Positions 52,249 to 60,015 of a DNA stretch of 64,000 bases are shown in pieces; the stretch's first letter is position 1, and each line of letters opens with the position of its first letter. Origin of the DNA: Ruminiclostridium herbifermentans (lineage in GTDB: Bacteria; Bacillota; Clostridia; Acetivibrionales; DSM-1351); assembly GCF_005473905.2 (NCBI RefSeq), contig NZ_CP061336.1, positions 3,960,501-4,024,500 on the forward strand, in the 5' to 3' direction. Both the position numbers and the translations under genes were made by a program. The notes below the pieces were generated by a model. The model was not told the origin of the DNA. It searched no databases and saw only the letters and a program-made list of their open reading frames with translations.

Positions 52249-53490
52249 TTACTTTTTAATAACACTCAGTGATTCTAATATAATATTGTCTTTGTCTTTT
52301 ATTCTCAAAAAATATTTTCCTTGTTGTAAGTGATTAAAATTCCATTTAATTATTCCATCTTTAGATAATATATTTAACTTCTTAACAATATTGACACCTT
52401 CTTTGGTATTCTGCCTGTTATATGGAAAAACAATCAGTTCAAACTCCTTATTTATTATATCCACTTTTTTTCCCTCAAGATTATACACTTCAGCAATAAC
52501 AACATACTCTTCTGAATCCTTTTTATATGTTACTTGAAAAAAATACTGCTCATCATAATAATCAGAAACACTTGAATGGAAGTTTATAGCTGAATCAATA
52601 GCTTCTAAAAAATTAACTTTTTTAATCTTCATCGATTTTCCATCAGATAATATTGTTTCTTCATTTGATAAACTCTTCAGAATATTTTTTACCATGAATA
52701 TATTCAATTTTGGATTAACAGACTTCATTAAAGTTATTAAAGCTGTTAAAATGGGTGTCGAGAATGAAGTTCCAAAAAAATTACCATTGAAAAAGGCGCT
52801 TTCCTTTTTTGCTTTACTTGAATCATTATTATTCATCTTATTTAATAATTGCTGCATTTGATTATAGTCTATTCCAGAGATATTTTTAAATAAATTTTCT
52901 TCTGGACAGCCGACATCAATATATTCATTAATATTGGCAAAATCTGAAATATTACCGCTAGGTTCTACAGAAGTGCATGCAATTACTGTATTTAATGAGG
53001 CCGGAAAAGTGTATTCATTTGTTATCAAGTTTCCAGAAGGAACTACAGTTATAATTCCGGATTTTGCTGCTTTATATAGTTGATGAGCGATCCGTGAATT
53101 AAAACATGTATTGCACAAATTAATTGCCAGTATATCAACATTCATTTCCAAAGCTCTGGAGATTCCCTCTTCTACTTTACTTACAAGTACTTGCGCATTA
53201 TTGCTTGACTTGATTGAAATAATTTTAGGACCCACAGTATCGTCTAGATATGCATATTTTATAAAGATATTTGCGAAAGCTGTTCCATGCCCTAAAGAAT
53301 CCATACATATATCATTATCGCATAAATTAACAATTTCAACATTTGCACCTTTGCTTAGTGCTTTTTCACTATCATAACCTGTATCAATATATGCCATTTT
53401 TAAGTTTTTAAGATTATTTTTATTTACTTTCATCCATGCTTCTTTTACATTCAAATAATCATATGGCCAAGAACTAAAATCATTAATCAT
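52249..53490 (-). CDS. Subtilisin-like (S8) serine protease, RiPP cluster
   Basis: 413 residues. Catalytic triad: Asp36 in MAYIDTGYD, His68 in DSLGHGTAFANIF, Ser242 in FFGTSFSTPILTALI; the oxyanion Asn is in VVPSGN (154). A C-terminal beta domain of about 130 residues follows. There is no signal peptide or propeptide-like N-terminus, so it should act in the cytoplasm. Lying between the radical SAM maturase and the transporter genes, it is the best candidate for leader removal from the precursor peptide. Confidence 0.85.
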   Translation of the reverse strand: MINDFSSWPYDYLNVKEAWMKVNKNNLKNLKMAYIDTGYDSEKALSKGANVEIVNLCDNDICMDSLGHGTAFANIFIKYAYLDDTVGPKIISIKSSNNAQVLVSKVEEGISRALEMNVDILAINLCNTCFNSRIAHQLYKAAKSGIITVVPSGNLITNEYTFPASLNTVIACTSVEPSGNISDFANINEYIDVGCPEENLFKNISGIDYNQMQQLLNKMNNNDSSKAKKESAFFNGNFFGTSFSTPILTALITLMKSVNPKLNIFMVKNILKSLSNEETILSDGKSMKIKKVNFLEAIDSAINFHSSVSDYYDEQYFFQVTYKKDSEEYVVIAEVYNLEGKKVDIINKEFELIVFPYNRQNTKEGVNIVKKLNILSKDGIIKWNFNHLQQGKYFLRIKDKDNIILESLSVIKK

Positions 53491-53530
53491 TTATCACTAA
53501 TTTCCTTCCATATAACAATTCTTAATACAA

Positions 53531-54979
53531 TTATAACCCACAAGATTTATTAGCACATGAATTCGTATGGATATTTTTAATATAATCTAAAACATTGTTC
53601 TTCTCTGCCCAAGCGCACTGATTTTCTCCCTTATCTAATCTCTCCATGTTAGCTCCCATTGCTCGATGGATACACCCTTTACAGTAACTTACCCTTGTAC
53701 ATGAATCACATGATTTCTCCGTAGGCATTTCGATATTACGCAATTTCTTTACTATTTCCTTCTTCACTATATCTTCTATTCTTTCATCTCTGATGTTGCC
53801 AAAATTAATCATTTCTTCATCAATCATAACACAAGGTCTGACATTGCCATTCGGACCGATAACTATGCTTCTCCAGCCAACTCCGCAGTTTTTAGAATGT
53901 TCTAAAGTATTTTTTAATTTGCCTTCTTCGTAAAAATTTACAAAACCAGGATATTTTTCTGCGTATTTCCTAACATCTATTATCTTTAGAATTTCTTCAT
54001 ATGAAAATCCTATATTGTTAAGGTCGGCACCTCTTCCAAAGGGTAAGATAGAACTATACCCAAAGGTTAATACTTTAAGATCATTATGGGCAAAGTCTAT
54101 AGTATCTTTTATATGGTCAATATTGTCTGATGTTATTGACATTGACACCCTCACACAATGATCATTCTTAGCCAATAGCCGAATCCCCTCACACGTTTTA
54201 TTAAAAGCTCCTTTTATTCCTCTGAAACTGTCATGGTATTGCTCATCACAACTATCCAAGCTAATACTCCATAATAGCTTATCTTTGTATGGATTTAGTT
54301 TTTCAACCATCTCCTCATTAATATTCATTCCATTAGTAAGCACACCAAGAACATTCATTCTAGGATATGCATATTCAATAATTTCCGTAAAATTTTTATG
54401 TAAAGTACATTCCCCACCTGTAACTTCAACTACAAATGCACCCAAGTTGTTCATCTGGTCAATAACATCTTTAATTTCGTCTAATGAAAGTTCCTGTTTT
54501 TCATATTGTCCGTTTAATCTGTAACAATGTTTACACTTAAGATTACAACTATTAGTTGGCTCAAGTACAAAATGAGTTGGAAAATAGTGTTCCTTACTGC
54601 CTGTACTTACCAAATCAACTCTCTCTTTAGCTCTAGCTGGAAGAAATGATATATGCGAGTACTCGTTACTTGCATTATATAAAAATTTAGTTATCTTCTC
54701 CTCAAGTGAATTATCATTAATTCCATCCATATTTCTAATATTATCAACTATTTGCTGAGTCGTCCTTATTCCATCACACAATTCCAACAGTTTTATAGCA
54801 TTAGAGTTAACAGTTATTGTGCTACTGTTATATAGACGTATCTTTGATTTATGATCCGGAGCTCTTGCACTTACACAAGTTTTATCTGGCCAAAAATGTA
54901 ACCTGACTCCTTCATTAATTACTGGATACTGATTTTTTATTTCTTCATAATATTCCTTGTAGTTAATTTCGTTTTTCAT
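53531..54979 (-). CDS. Radical SAM/SPASM peptide maturase
   Basis: About 482 residues from ATG 54979, with AGGAG upstream. Residues about 33-100 look like a PqqD-type leader-recognition region. The radical SAM cluster motif is CNLKCKHC (about 145-152), followed by GGECTLHKNF and LLWSISLDS. The C-terminal SPASM region has cysteines in NCGVGWRS, VRPCVMIDEE, SCDSCTRVSYCKGC and NQCAW for extra iron-sulfur clusters. This is the architecture of sactipeptide/ranthipeptide maturases such as AlbA. The extra tail NSCANKSCGL is unusual. It follows the Cys-rich peptide gene. Confidence 0.9.
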   Translation of the reverse strand: MKNEINYKEYYEEIKNQYPVINEGVRLHFWPDKTCVSARAPDHKSKIRLYNSSTITVNSNAIKLLELCDGIRTTQQIVDNIRNMDGINDNSLEEKITKFLYNASNEYSHISFLPARAKERVDLVSTGSKEHYFPTHFVLEPTNSCNLKCKHCYRLNGQYEKQELSLDEIKDVIDQMNNLGAFVVEVTGGECTLHKNFTEIIEYAYPRMNVLGVLTNGMNINEEMVEKLNPYKDKLLWSISLDSCDEQYHDSFRGIKGAFNKTCEGIRLLAKNDHCVRVSMSITSDNIDHIKDTIDFAHNDLKVLTFGYSSILPFGRGADLNNIGFSYEEILKIIDVRKYAEKYPGFVNFYEEGKLKNTLEHSKNCGVGWRSIVIGPNGNVRPCVMIDEEMINFGNIRDERIEDIVKKEIVKKLRNIEMPTEKSCDSCTRVSYCKGCIHRAMGANMERLDKGENQCAWAEKNNVLDYIKNIHTNSCANKSCGL

Positions 54980-55104
54980 ATATTGAACACTCCTCTGATG
55001 AATATATTGAGTACTTGACAATTTTCTTTGTTTTTAGTAGTTTTCTTCGTCAGTTTGCCAAGGCAGGTACTATATCATTAATTTTAATATGGTTTGAGTT
55101 GCAT

Positions 55105-55175
55105 AGGGTCTTATGTTACGGCAAACTATACAATTTATATTTAAGTAGCATGTTTGCCGTAGCAATATAAACCCT
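55105..55175 (-). repeat. Long imperfect hairpin between precursor and maturase genes
   Basis: TACGGCAAAC (55117-55126) and GTTTGCCGTA (55152-55161) form a perfect ten-pair stem. The stem extends imperfectly outward through TTAT/ATAA to AGGG (55105-55108) and CCCT (55172-55175). No T run follows on the minus strand. Likely a processing or stabilising structure that keeps peptide mRNA more abundant than maturase mRNA. Confidence 0.65.
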
Positions 55176-55213
55176 ACAGGCTAACAAGTGTCAACTTCAA
55201 CACTAAAGTTTTT

Positions 55214-55260
55214 GTTACAACAAGCCCCATAAGTTTAGCTATGTAGTATGTTGTCGTAAC
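55214..55260 (-). repeat. Second hairpin just downstream of the precursor peptide gene
   Basis: On the minus strand GTTACGACAA (55260-55251) pairs with TTGTTGTAAC (55223-55214), ten pairs with one G-U. It starts 14 bases after the peptide stop codon. A possible promoter for the maturase lies between the two hairpins (TTGACA, 17-19 bases, TTTATATT), so the maturase may have its own transcript as well. Confidence 0.6.
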
Positions 55261-55273
55261 AATTTAGATAGCA

Positions 55274-55402
55274 TTAACCTAGTTGAGCCAACATTAATGT
55301 TCCTGCTAGCTCAGCGTCAAGTCCTGGAAATGTAACGCAAACAGCACAATTTAAACAATCAGAACATGATGCTTCTACTTCCATGTACTCTGGTTCAAAC
55401 AT
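55274..55402 (-). CDS. Cys-rich RiPP precursor peptide (42 residues), subtilosin-like candidate
   Basis: Minus strand ATG at 55402 with GGAGGGATTGAC upstream, a strong ribosome site. The peptide is MFEPEYMEVEA, then SCSDCLNCAVCVTFPGLD, then AELAGTLMLAQLG and TAA. Four cysteines (13, 16, 19, 22) are spaced CxxCxxCxxC. The acidic 11-12 residue start looks like a short leader. The end, D-A-E-L-A-G-T through to the C-terminal L-G, resembles D-F-E-I-A-G-A-T to W-G of subtilosin A, which also has an 8-residue leader and Cys near the core start. It lies between a B12 radical SAM gene and a radical SAM/SPASM gene. It is likely the substrate. Class assignment is an inference. Confidence 0.82.
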   Translation of the reverse strand: MFEPEYMEVEASCSDCLNCAVCVTFPGLDAELAGTLMLAQLG

Positions 55403-55473
55403 GTCAATCCCTCCTGTCTTTTATTATTATTATTGTATCAGTGACTTTAGCCACTGTTCGACCTCGTGATCAG

Positions 55474-56775
55474 TTATAGACAGCATAAATATCTTAATAT
55501 TGCATTTGAATAAAACTCCTGTATATCCTTTGAACTAAGATTTTTTGTTTCCATAATTGAATTGGAGAAGGTGTACTCCTCCCAATTATCAGTTAAAATA
55601 TTGATATTCAAAGAATCTCTGTTTTCATATAAAAAAGTACCTGGAAGTGGTGTAAGTATTGAAAATTTACACTTTACAAGACTTGAATTCATTTTATGGA
55701 TTTTAATCGCAAACTCTATCGTTTTTTCAATAGTTTCTTTTGTATCATAAGGATATCCAATAATAAATGAACAAACAACAGAGATACCATACTTATTGAA
55801 TATTTTTATAGCCCTTTCAATATCCTCAGTTGTTATATTTTTCTTTATGGCTTTTAGTACACCATCATCTCCAGACTCTGCACCTATCTGAACATATGTA
55901 CAACCTGCTTTTGCCATTTCCATTGCTATTTCTTCATCTACTGTATTTGCTCTTGCCTGAGCGATCCAAGAAATTTTCAAATTTTCTGACGTTATATTTT
56001 TACATAAATCAATACAATGTTGTTTGTCAGCAGTAAATGTGTCATCTGCAAAAAGTATTTCTTTTATGCCATACCTAAAATAGAGTAATTTAATTTCACT
56101 TATAATATTATTGACTGTCCTACGTCTGTATTTGGTACCTGAAAGTGCGTTAGCCGCACAAAATATACACTGATATGGACACCCTCTTCCAGTTATAACA
56201 ATACCCGGCTTATTATAGTTGTCTAACTTGTACAAATCCCATGCCGGAAAAGGTATTGAATCTAAATCATCAATAAGCGGTCTTTGAGAATTTTCAATAA
56301 TGTTACCGTGGTCAGCATAAGTTATACCCAATATATTCTGTAAATCTTTATGCTGATGAATTGCATCCATCAATTCCAAAAATGTTATTTCACTTTCAAA
56401 TCTACATACTATATCAACATACCCTTGCATTATTACATCCCTTGCAATAAAAGAAGCCTGTGGTCCTCCGACAACTACTGTTATTTCTGGTAAAGATTCT
56501 TTAATTTCCTTTGCCAACTTCATACCATTTACATGGCTTGCTATAAAGGAGCTTATACCTACAACAGGGCAGTTTTCATCTTTTATTGTCTGGATTATAT
56601 CATCAAATGTCAGATTCTCGGGTCCCATATCTATTATGGATACCTCATACCCATTTTGTCTGAGTACTGATGCTAAATATCCCAAGCCCAAAGGCGGTGT
56701 TGCATATAATGAAGACTGTATAAATCGATTTTTTATATCCAAAGATGGTGGATTAATAAAAATTATGTCTTTCGT
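55474..56775 (-). CDS. B12-binding radical SAM protein (class B type), RiPP cluster
   Basis: About 433 residues. The N-terminal cobalamin-binding domain has PPLGLGYLASVLRQNGYEV, VVGISSFIASHVNG and VVVGGPQASF. The radical SAM domain has CPYQCIFC (CxxxCxxC), LFADDTFTADKQH and YVQIGAESGDDGVLKAI. Start is odd: family homology (KDIIFINPPSLD) begins 11 codons before the first usual start codon (TTG 56742), and at 56775-56773 stands ACG, seven bases after AAGGGGG, exactly where ATG is expected. Possibly an ACG start or a damaged start. It may methylate or epimerise the peptide. Confidence 0.85.
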   Translation of the reverse strand, partial: TKDIIFINPPSLDIKNRFIQSSLYATPPLGLGYLASVLRQNGYEVSIIDMGPENLTFDDIIQTIKDENCPVVGISSFIASHVNGMKLAKEIKESLPEITVVVGGPQASFIARDVIMQGYVDIVCRFESEITFLELMDAIHQHKDLQNILGITYADHGNIIENSQRPLIDDLDSIPFPAWDLYKLDNYNKPGIVITGRGCPYQCIFCAANALSGTKYRRRTVNNIISEIKLLYFRYGIKEILFADDTFTADKQHCIDLCKNITSENLKISWIAQARANTVDEEIAMEMAKAGCTYVQIGAESGDDGVLKAIKKNITTEDIERAIKIFNKYGISVVCSFIIGYPYDTKETIEKTIEFAIKIHKMNSSLVKCKFSILTPLPGTFLYENRDSLNINILTDNWEEYTFSNSIMETKNLSSKDIQEFYSNAILRYLCCL

Positions 56776-57485
56776 AAAAATTCCCCCTTGGCATACACAT
56801 TTAAACCATTTATCAATAGCAAATTATAATTAATACTATACTTTTTTATTATGCCGTTTCCCAAAAAGCAAAGCATTTGTTTTCTAGAATTTACGACTGA
56901 TAGCGTTATATTAGACTAAAATACTAATACCTAATACTATTTATTTACACAAACTGTATTAAATGTATTATTTATGTCATTATGCATAAGTTTATATGTA
57001 TTACATACAATTGTCAATTTCTAGTATTTTCCCATAATCGGCTTATACTTTAGTTATGTTGCAAAATTTAATATTTTTTTCAATTATTGTTACTAAAAAT
57101 ATAAGAATTTCTGTGGAAATATGTATTTTATGTCGATGTGTTTTTGTTTGTATACATAATGCCCACTGAAAATCAAGCAAAGTATTATAGTATGTAAGTC
57201 AAAGCCAGATGAACGAAATCAAAAACTTACAATTCAAGGATGATTTTATGTTATAATTTCAGTGAAATCAGAAAGCATATAGGCTTTATATGGACACTGA
57301 AACCCGTTGATTAAGAAAAGAATGACATAACCATAAATCCCATCTCAGTTTGAGTATTCGCAAGATACAGAACTGTCACACGAAGTAAAGCAAACCTTTA
57401 TCAGAAAGCTTGATTAGAATTTTTCTATTTTGCAACTATTAATCCAATTTATTATTACTCGCCTTTTACTCTTGGTAGTGTCAAT
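56776..57485. other. AT-rich leader and spacer of about 700 bases
   Basis: Contains a promoter-like TTGACA (57017-57012), 17 bases, TAAACT (56994-56989) on the minus strand, about 215 bases before the B12 radical SAM gene. A plus-strand stretch near 57,350-57,420 reads QFEYSQDTELSHEVKQTFIR to a stop, maybe the tail of a lost gene that I cannot name. Nothing else recognised. Confidence 0.4.
56989..57017 (-). promoter_or_regulatory. Possible promoter of the RiPP cluster
   Basis: TTGACA followed after 17 bases by TAAACT (or after 15 by TATAAA). It faces the B12 radical SAM gene and is the best sigma-A match in the long upstream spacer. The region is AT-rich, so chance matches are expected. Confidence 0.45.
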
Positions 57486-57600
57486 GTTCTATGCTGTCAC
57501 TGGAAAAATATAGTCAGTGAGCATTCCTTGAAAACCTTTTTTATAAACATCGGCTATCCAAGATTCCCATTTCCTATCAAACTTCTCAATTTATTATTCA
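57486..57600 (-). pseudogene. Decayed duplicate of the 5' part of the two small genes at 57,817-58,209
   Basis: The text TTCTATGCTGTCACTGGAAAA and onward tracks, base by base with many changes, the segment at about 58,091-58,200 (TTCTCTGCAGTCATTGGAAA, then ATAATCAGTG, then TATCC.AGATTTCC). It covers the start region of the 103-residue gene and the 26-residue gene. It is too degraded to be translated. Evidence of a tandem duplication that decayed. Confidence 0.6.
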
Positions 57601-57816
57601 CGTTCTGTCAGTTACATATATAAAACCTCAACCTCTGCAGTTACAATAAGCATAATATTAATATTATGACATATAAGCTTTCTTTTACCAAAAAGTAAAC
57701 TATTTGATTTTCCCAAACAGTATTTTAATTATCAATCTTGAAAGTAATGATGAAATTGTTAACGTTCCTCAATTGAATGAAATTAACAACGCCCTCAACC
57801 AATTGAGCTTTTACAA

Positions 57817-58128
57817 TTACAACATCCGAAACTCAGCCTGCATTACTGCATCTTCTTCTGAATGCCATAATGCCTCCATTTCTTCTCTGGTTGCAATGGG
57901 GAAGTCCTTTGGTTCTTTCTCTCCCTGCTGTATAGGCAATAAATGAGAAATAATATCTCTGCACAGTTTCTGATTCGGACAGGTCATTATAAACCCACCA
58001 TATATAGATTCACAAATCAGCCTGTCACACATATCTGTCATAATAATCTTATCTGCAGTATAAGCATTCTTTCCGATAAAGTTTGCAATGTTCTCTGCAG
58101 TCATTGGAAACATATAATCAGTGTGCAT
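57817..58128 (-). CDS. Hypothetical mobile-element protein next to serine recombinases
   Basis: 103 residues. Motifs MFPMTAENIANFIGKNAYTA, IIMTDMCDRLICESIYGGFI, MTCPNQKLCRDII and FPIATREEMEALWHSEEDAV. I recall this family as a frequent neighbour of serine recombinase genes in clostridial elements, with no known function. Its ATG follows the stop of a 26-codon reading directly (TGA-ATG), suggesting coupling. Confidence 0.75.
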   Translation of the reverse strand: MHTDYMFPMTAENIANFIGKNAYTADKIIMTDMCDRLICESIYGGFIMTCPNQKLCRDIISHLLPIQQGEKEPKDFPIATREEMEALWHSEEDAVMQAEFRML

Positions 58129-58209
58129 TCAATTATCTTCTTTTTTATATACACAGGCATATCCTAGATTTCCTTCTTGCTGTAATTCATATAATTCTTC
58201 TGTTGTCAT
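58129..58209 (-). CDS. 26-residue leader-like peptide coupled to the 103-residue gene
   Basis: ATG at 58209 preceded by GGAGTGAGAAG. The peptide begins MTTEELYELQQEGNLGYACV and ends YKKEDN, with TGA immediately followed by the next ATG. Short but with a good ribosome site. No family recognised. Confidence 0.55.
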   Translation of the reverse strand: MTTEELYELQQEGNLGYACVYKKEDN

Positions 58210-58283
58210 CTTCTCACTCCAATTTCTATTCATAATGATTTAAAAACAGTTTCTGTAAGCAAAAGTGTTTGCTGCTAAACAGA

Positions 58284-58317
58284 GAAAAACCGTAGCTGCT
58301 GTACTGGCAGTTACGGT
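58284..58317 (-). terminator. Intrinsic terminator downstream of the serine recombinase genes
   Basis: On the minus strand ACCGTAACTGC (58317-58307), loop CAGTACA, GCAGCTACGGT (58299-58289), then TTTTTC. Eleven pairs with one G-U. It lies about 45 bases after the recombinase stop codon at 58360. Confidence 0.82.
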
Positions 58318-58359
58318 AATGGTGATTCATATTAAATTTTACATATTGCGCCTTTAGTT

Positions 58360-60015
58360 TTAATCCTCATAGCACTCTACTTCCTCCGTCATTACAATCC
58401 CTGAGTGAAACTGTATTTCTATTTTCATTCCTTTGGAGACTTTAATTGAGCTAATCAGCCTTTTCACAAGCTCTTGGTCGAAGTCTCGCACTTGTGGGTT
58501 TACCGTGGTTATGGCTTTGTCCAGTGCCTCCACTCTCTGTTGGTAGTTCTCTGCCTTTTTCTGTGCTTGTACATGCTGTATTTTTGCCTTTTTTAGTTCG
58601 TTTATCTGCTCTGATATGTGTTTATAGGCATTGTCAAAATCATCGCTTACAGCTCCTTGTTTTGCGTTATCTTCGATGAGCTTCAGCATCTGCTTTTGCA
58701 ATTCCTCGATTTGGTCATCATATTCGGTTGCTATCCCTTGAGTGCTATAGTTTCCTATCACCCGGATAACATTCTCACGAAATGTTCCAATAAAGTCTCC
58801 GTTGTTTTCTACTACTTTGTTGATTGCTTTCATTATTGCATCATGGAGCTGCTCTTCCTTCAAGGTTGGGGAGTTTTTGCATTTGGAGCTTGTTCCACTT
58901 TTCAGCCTATCTTCGCACCGCCATACTGCTGTTTTCTGTCCGTATTTTGACCAAGTCTGCCTGCGATAAGCATGACCGCATTCTGCACATACCAGAAGTT
59001 CGGTCAGTACATATTTGGAGCTGTATTTGCTTTTTTCTTTTTTCACTTTGTTTGCTTTTCTGGTTACTGCGGCTTTATTAAGGCTTGCCCTCCTTGCTTT
59101 CTCCACCTGTACTTGATGGAATAACTCCTTCGGTATAATTGCCTCATGGTTATCTTCTATATAGTATTGCGGAGCATACCCATCATTTTTTACTTTTTTC
59201 TTTGTAAGAAAGTCTATGGTGTAGGTTTTTTGCATACAGGCATCTCCGCAAAATTTCTCATTGGAGAGCATTTTATCTATTGTTCCAGGGTGCCAGTATT
59301 CCAGTCCTGTTACTGTTTTGATTCTGTCTGCTTCTAGTCCCTTGGCTATCTGGATTATGCTTTTGCCCTCAAGATATTCTCTGAAAATTCGTTTCACTAT
59401 AACGGCTTCTTCTGGAACTATTACAAGGTTTCCATCTTTGTCTTTGGTATACCCTAAAAATTTTGTATGATTGACGGATATGATTCCGTTTTCAAACCGT
59501 CTTGTTAATCCCCACCTCGTGTTTTCACTAATGTTCCTGCTTTCCTCCTGTGCTTGACTGCTCAGGATTGTGATAAGCAGCTCACCGCCGCTTTCCATTG
59601 TATTTACTCCCTCTTTTTCGAATATTACGGGGATATTCTTTTCTTTCAGCTTTCGGATGTATTGAAGGGCATCTACTGTATTTCTGGCAAATCTGCTGAC
59701 TGACTTTGTCAGTAACAGATCTACCTTTCCGGCCATGCAGGCTTCTATCATTGCATTGAAATCATCACGCTTTTTTGTCTGGGTTGCGCTCTTGCCATCA
59801 TCGGCAAATATTCCGGCACATTTCCAATTGGGATTGCTGTTTATTTTTTCTGTATAATATTCCACCTGTGCTTCATAGCTGCCTTCCTGCTGTTCAAGCA
59901 GGGTACTGACTCTGCAGTAGGCTGCTACCCTAAGCTTTTTCTGCTCTACTCTTACATGCCTGTCGTATTTTATTTGAGGCGGTATTATTGCTACTGTCTT
60001 TTTCGTCACTGCCAT
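58360..60015 (-). CDS. Large serine recombinase
   Basis: About 551 residues. N-terminal resolvase domain with the catalytic Ser in RVAAYCRVSTLLEQQEGSYE, then FADDGKSATQTKKRDDFNAM, LLTKSVSRFARNTVDAL and ITILSSQAQEESRNIS. A recombinase domain and a zinc ribbon (CAECGHAYRRQTW, then WRCEDRL and CKNSP) follow, then a coiled coil and the element-integrase C-terminus. Start taken at ATG 60015 (MAVTKKTVAIIPP) by ribosome-site spacing; it overlaps the upstream gene by 86 bases. Likely the integrase of the element. Confidence 0.92.
   Translation of the reverse strand: MAVTKKTVAIIPPQIKYDRHVRVEQKKLRVAAYCRVSTLLEQQEGSYEAQVEYYTEKINSNPNWKCAGIFADDGKSATQTKKRDDFNAMIEACMAGKVDLLLTKSVSRFARNTVDALQYIRKLKEKNIPVIFEKEGVNTMESGGELLITILSSQAQEESRNISENTRWGLTRRFENGIISVNHTKFLGYTKDKDGNLVIVPEEAVIVKRIFREYLEGKSIIQIAKGLEADRIKTVTGLEYWHPGTIDKMLSNEKFCGDACMQKTYTIDFLTKKKVKNDGYAPQYYIEDNHEAIIPKELFHQVQVEKARRASLNKAAVTRKANKVKKEKSKYSSKYVLTELLVCAECGHAYRRQTWSKYGQKTAVWRCEDRLKSGTSSKCKNSPTLKEEQLHDAIMKAINKVVENNGDFIGTFRENVIRVIGNYSTQGIATEYDDQIEELQKQMLKLIEDNAKQGAVSDDFDNAYKHISEQINELKKAKIQHVQAQKKAENYQQRVEALDKAITTVNPQVRDFDQELVKRLISSIKVSKGMKIEIQFHSGIVMTEEVECYED

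Noticed and set aside
55022-55270. A second Cys-rich precursor peptide between the first one and the maturase
   Set aside because: Read in all three minus frames; only hairpin arms and stops, no start with a ribosome site.
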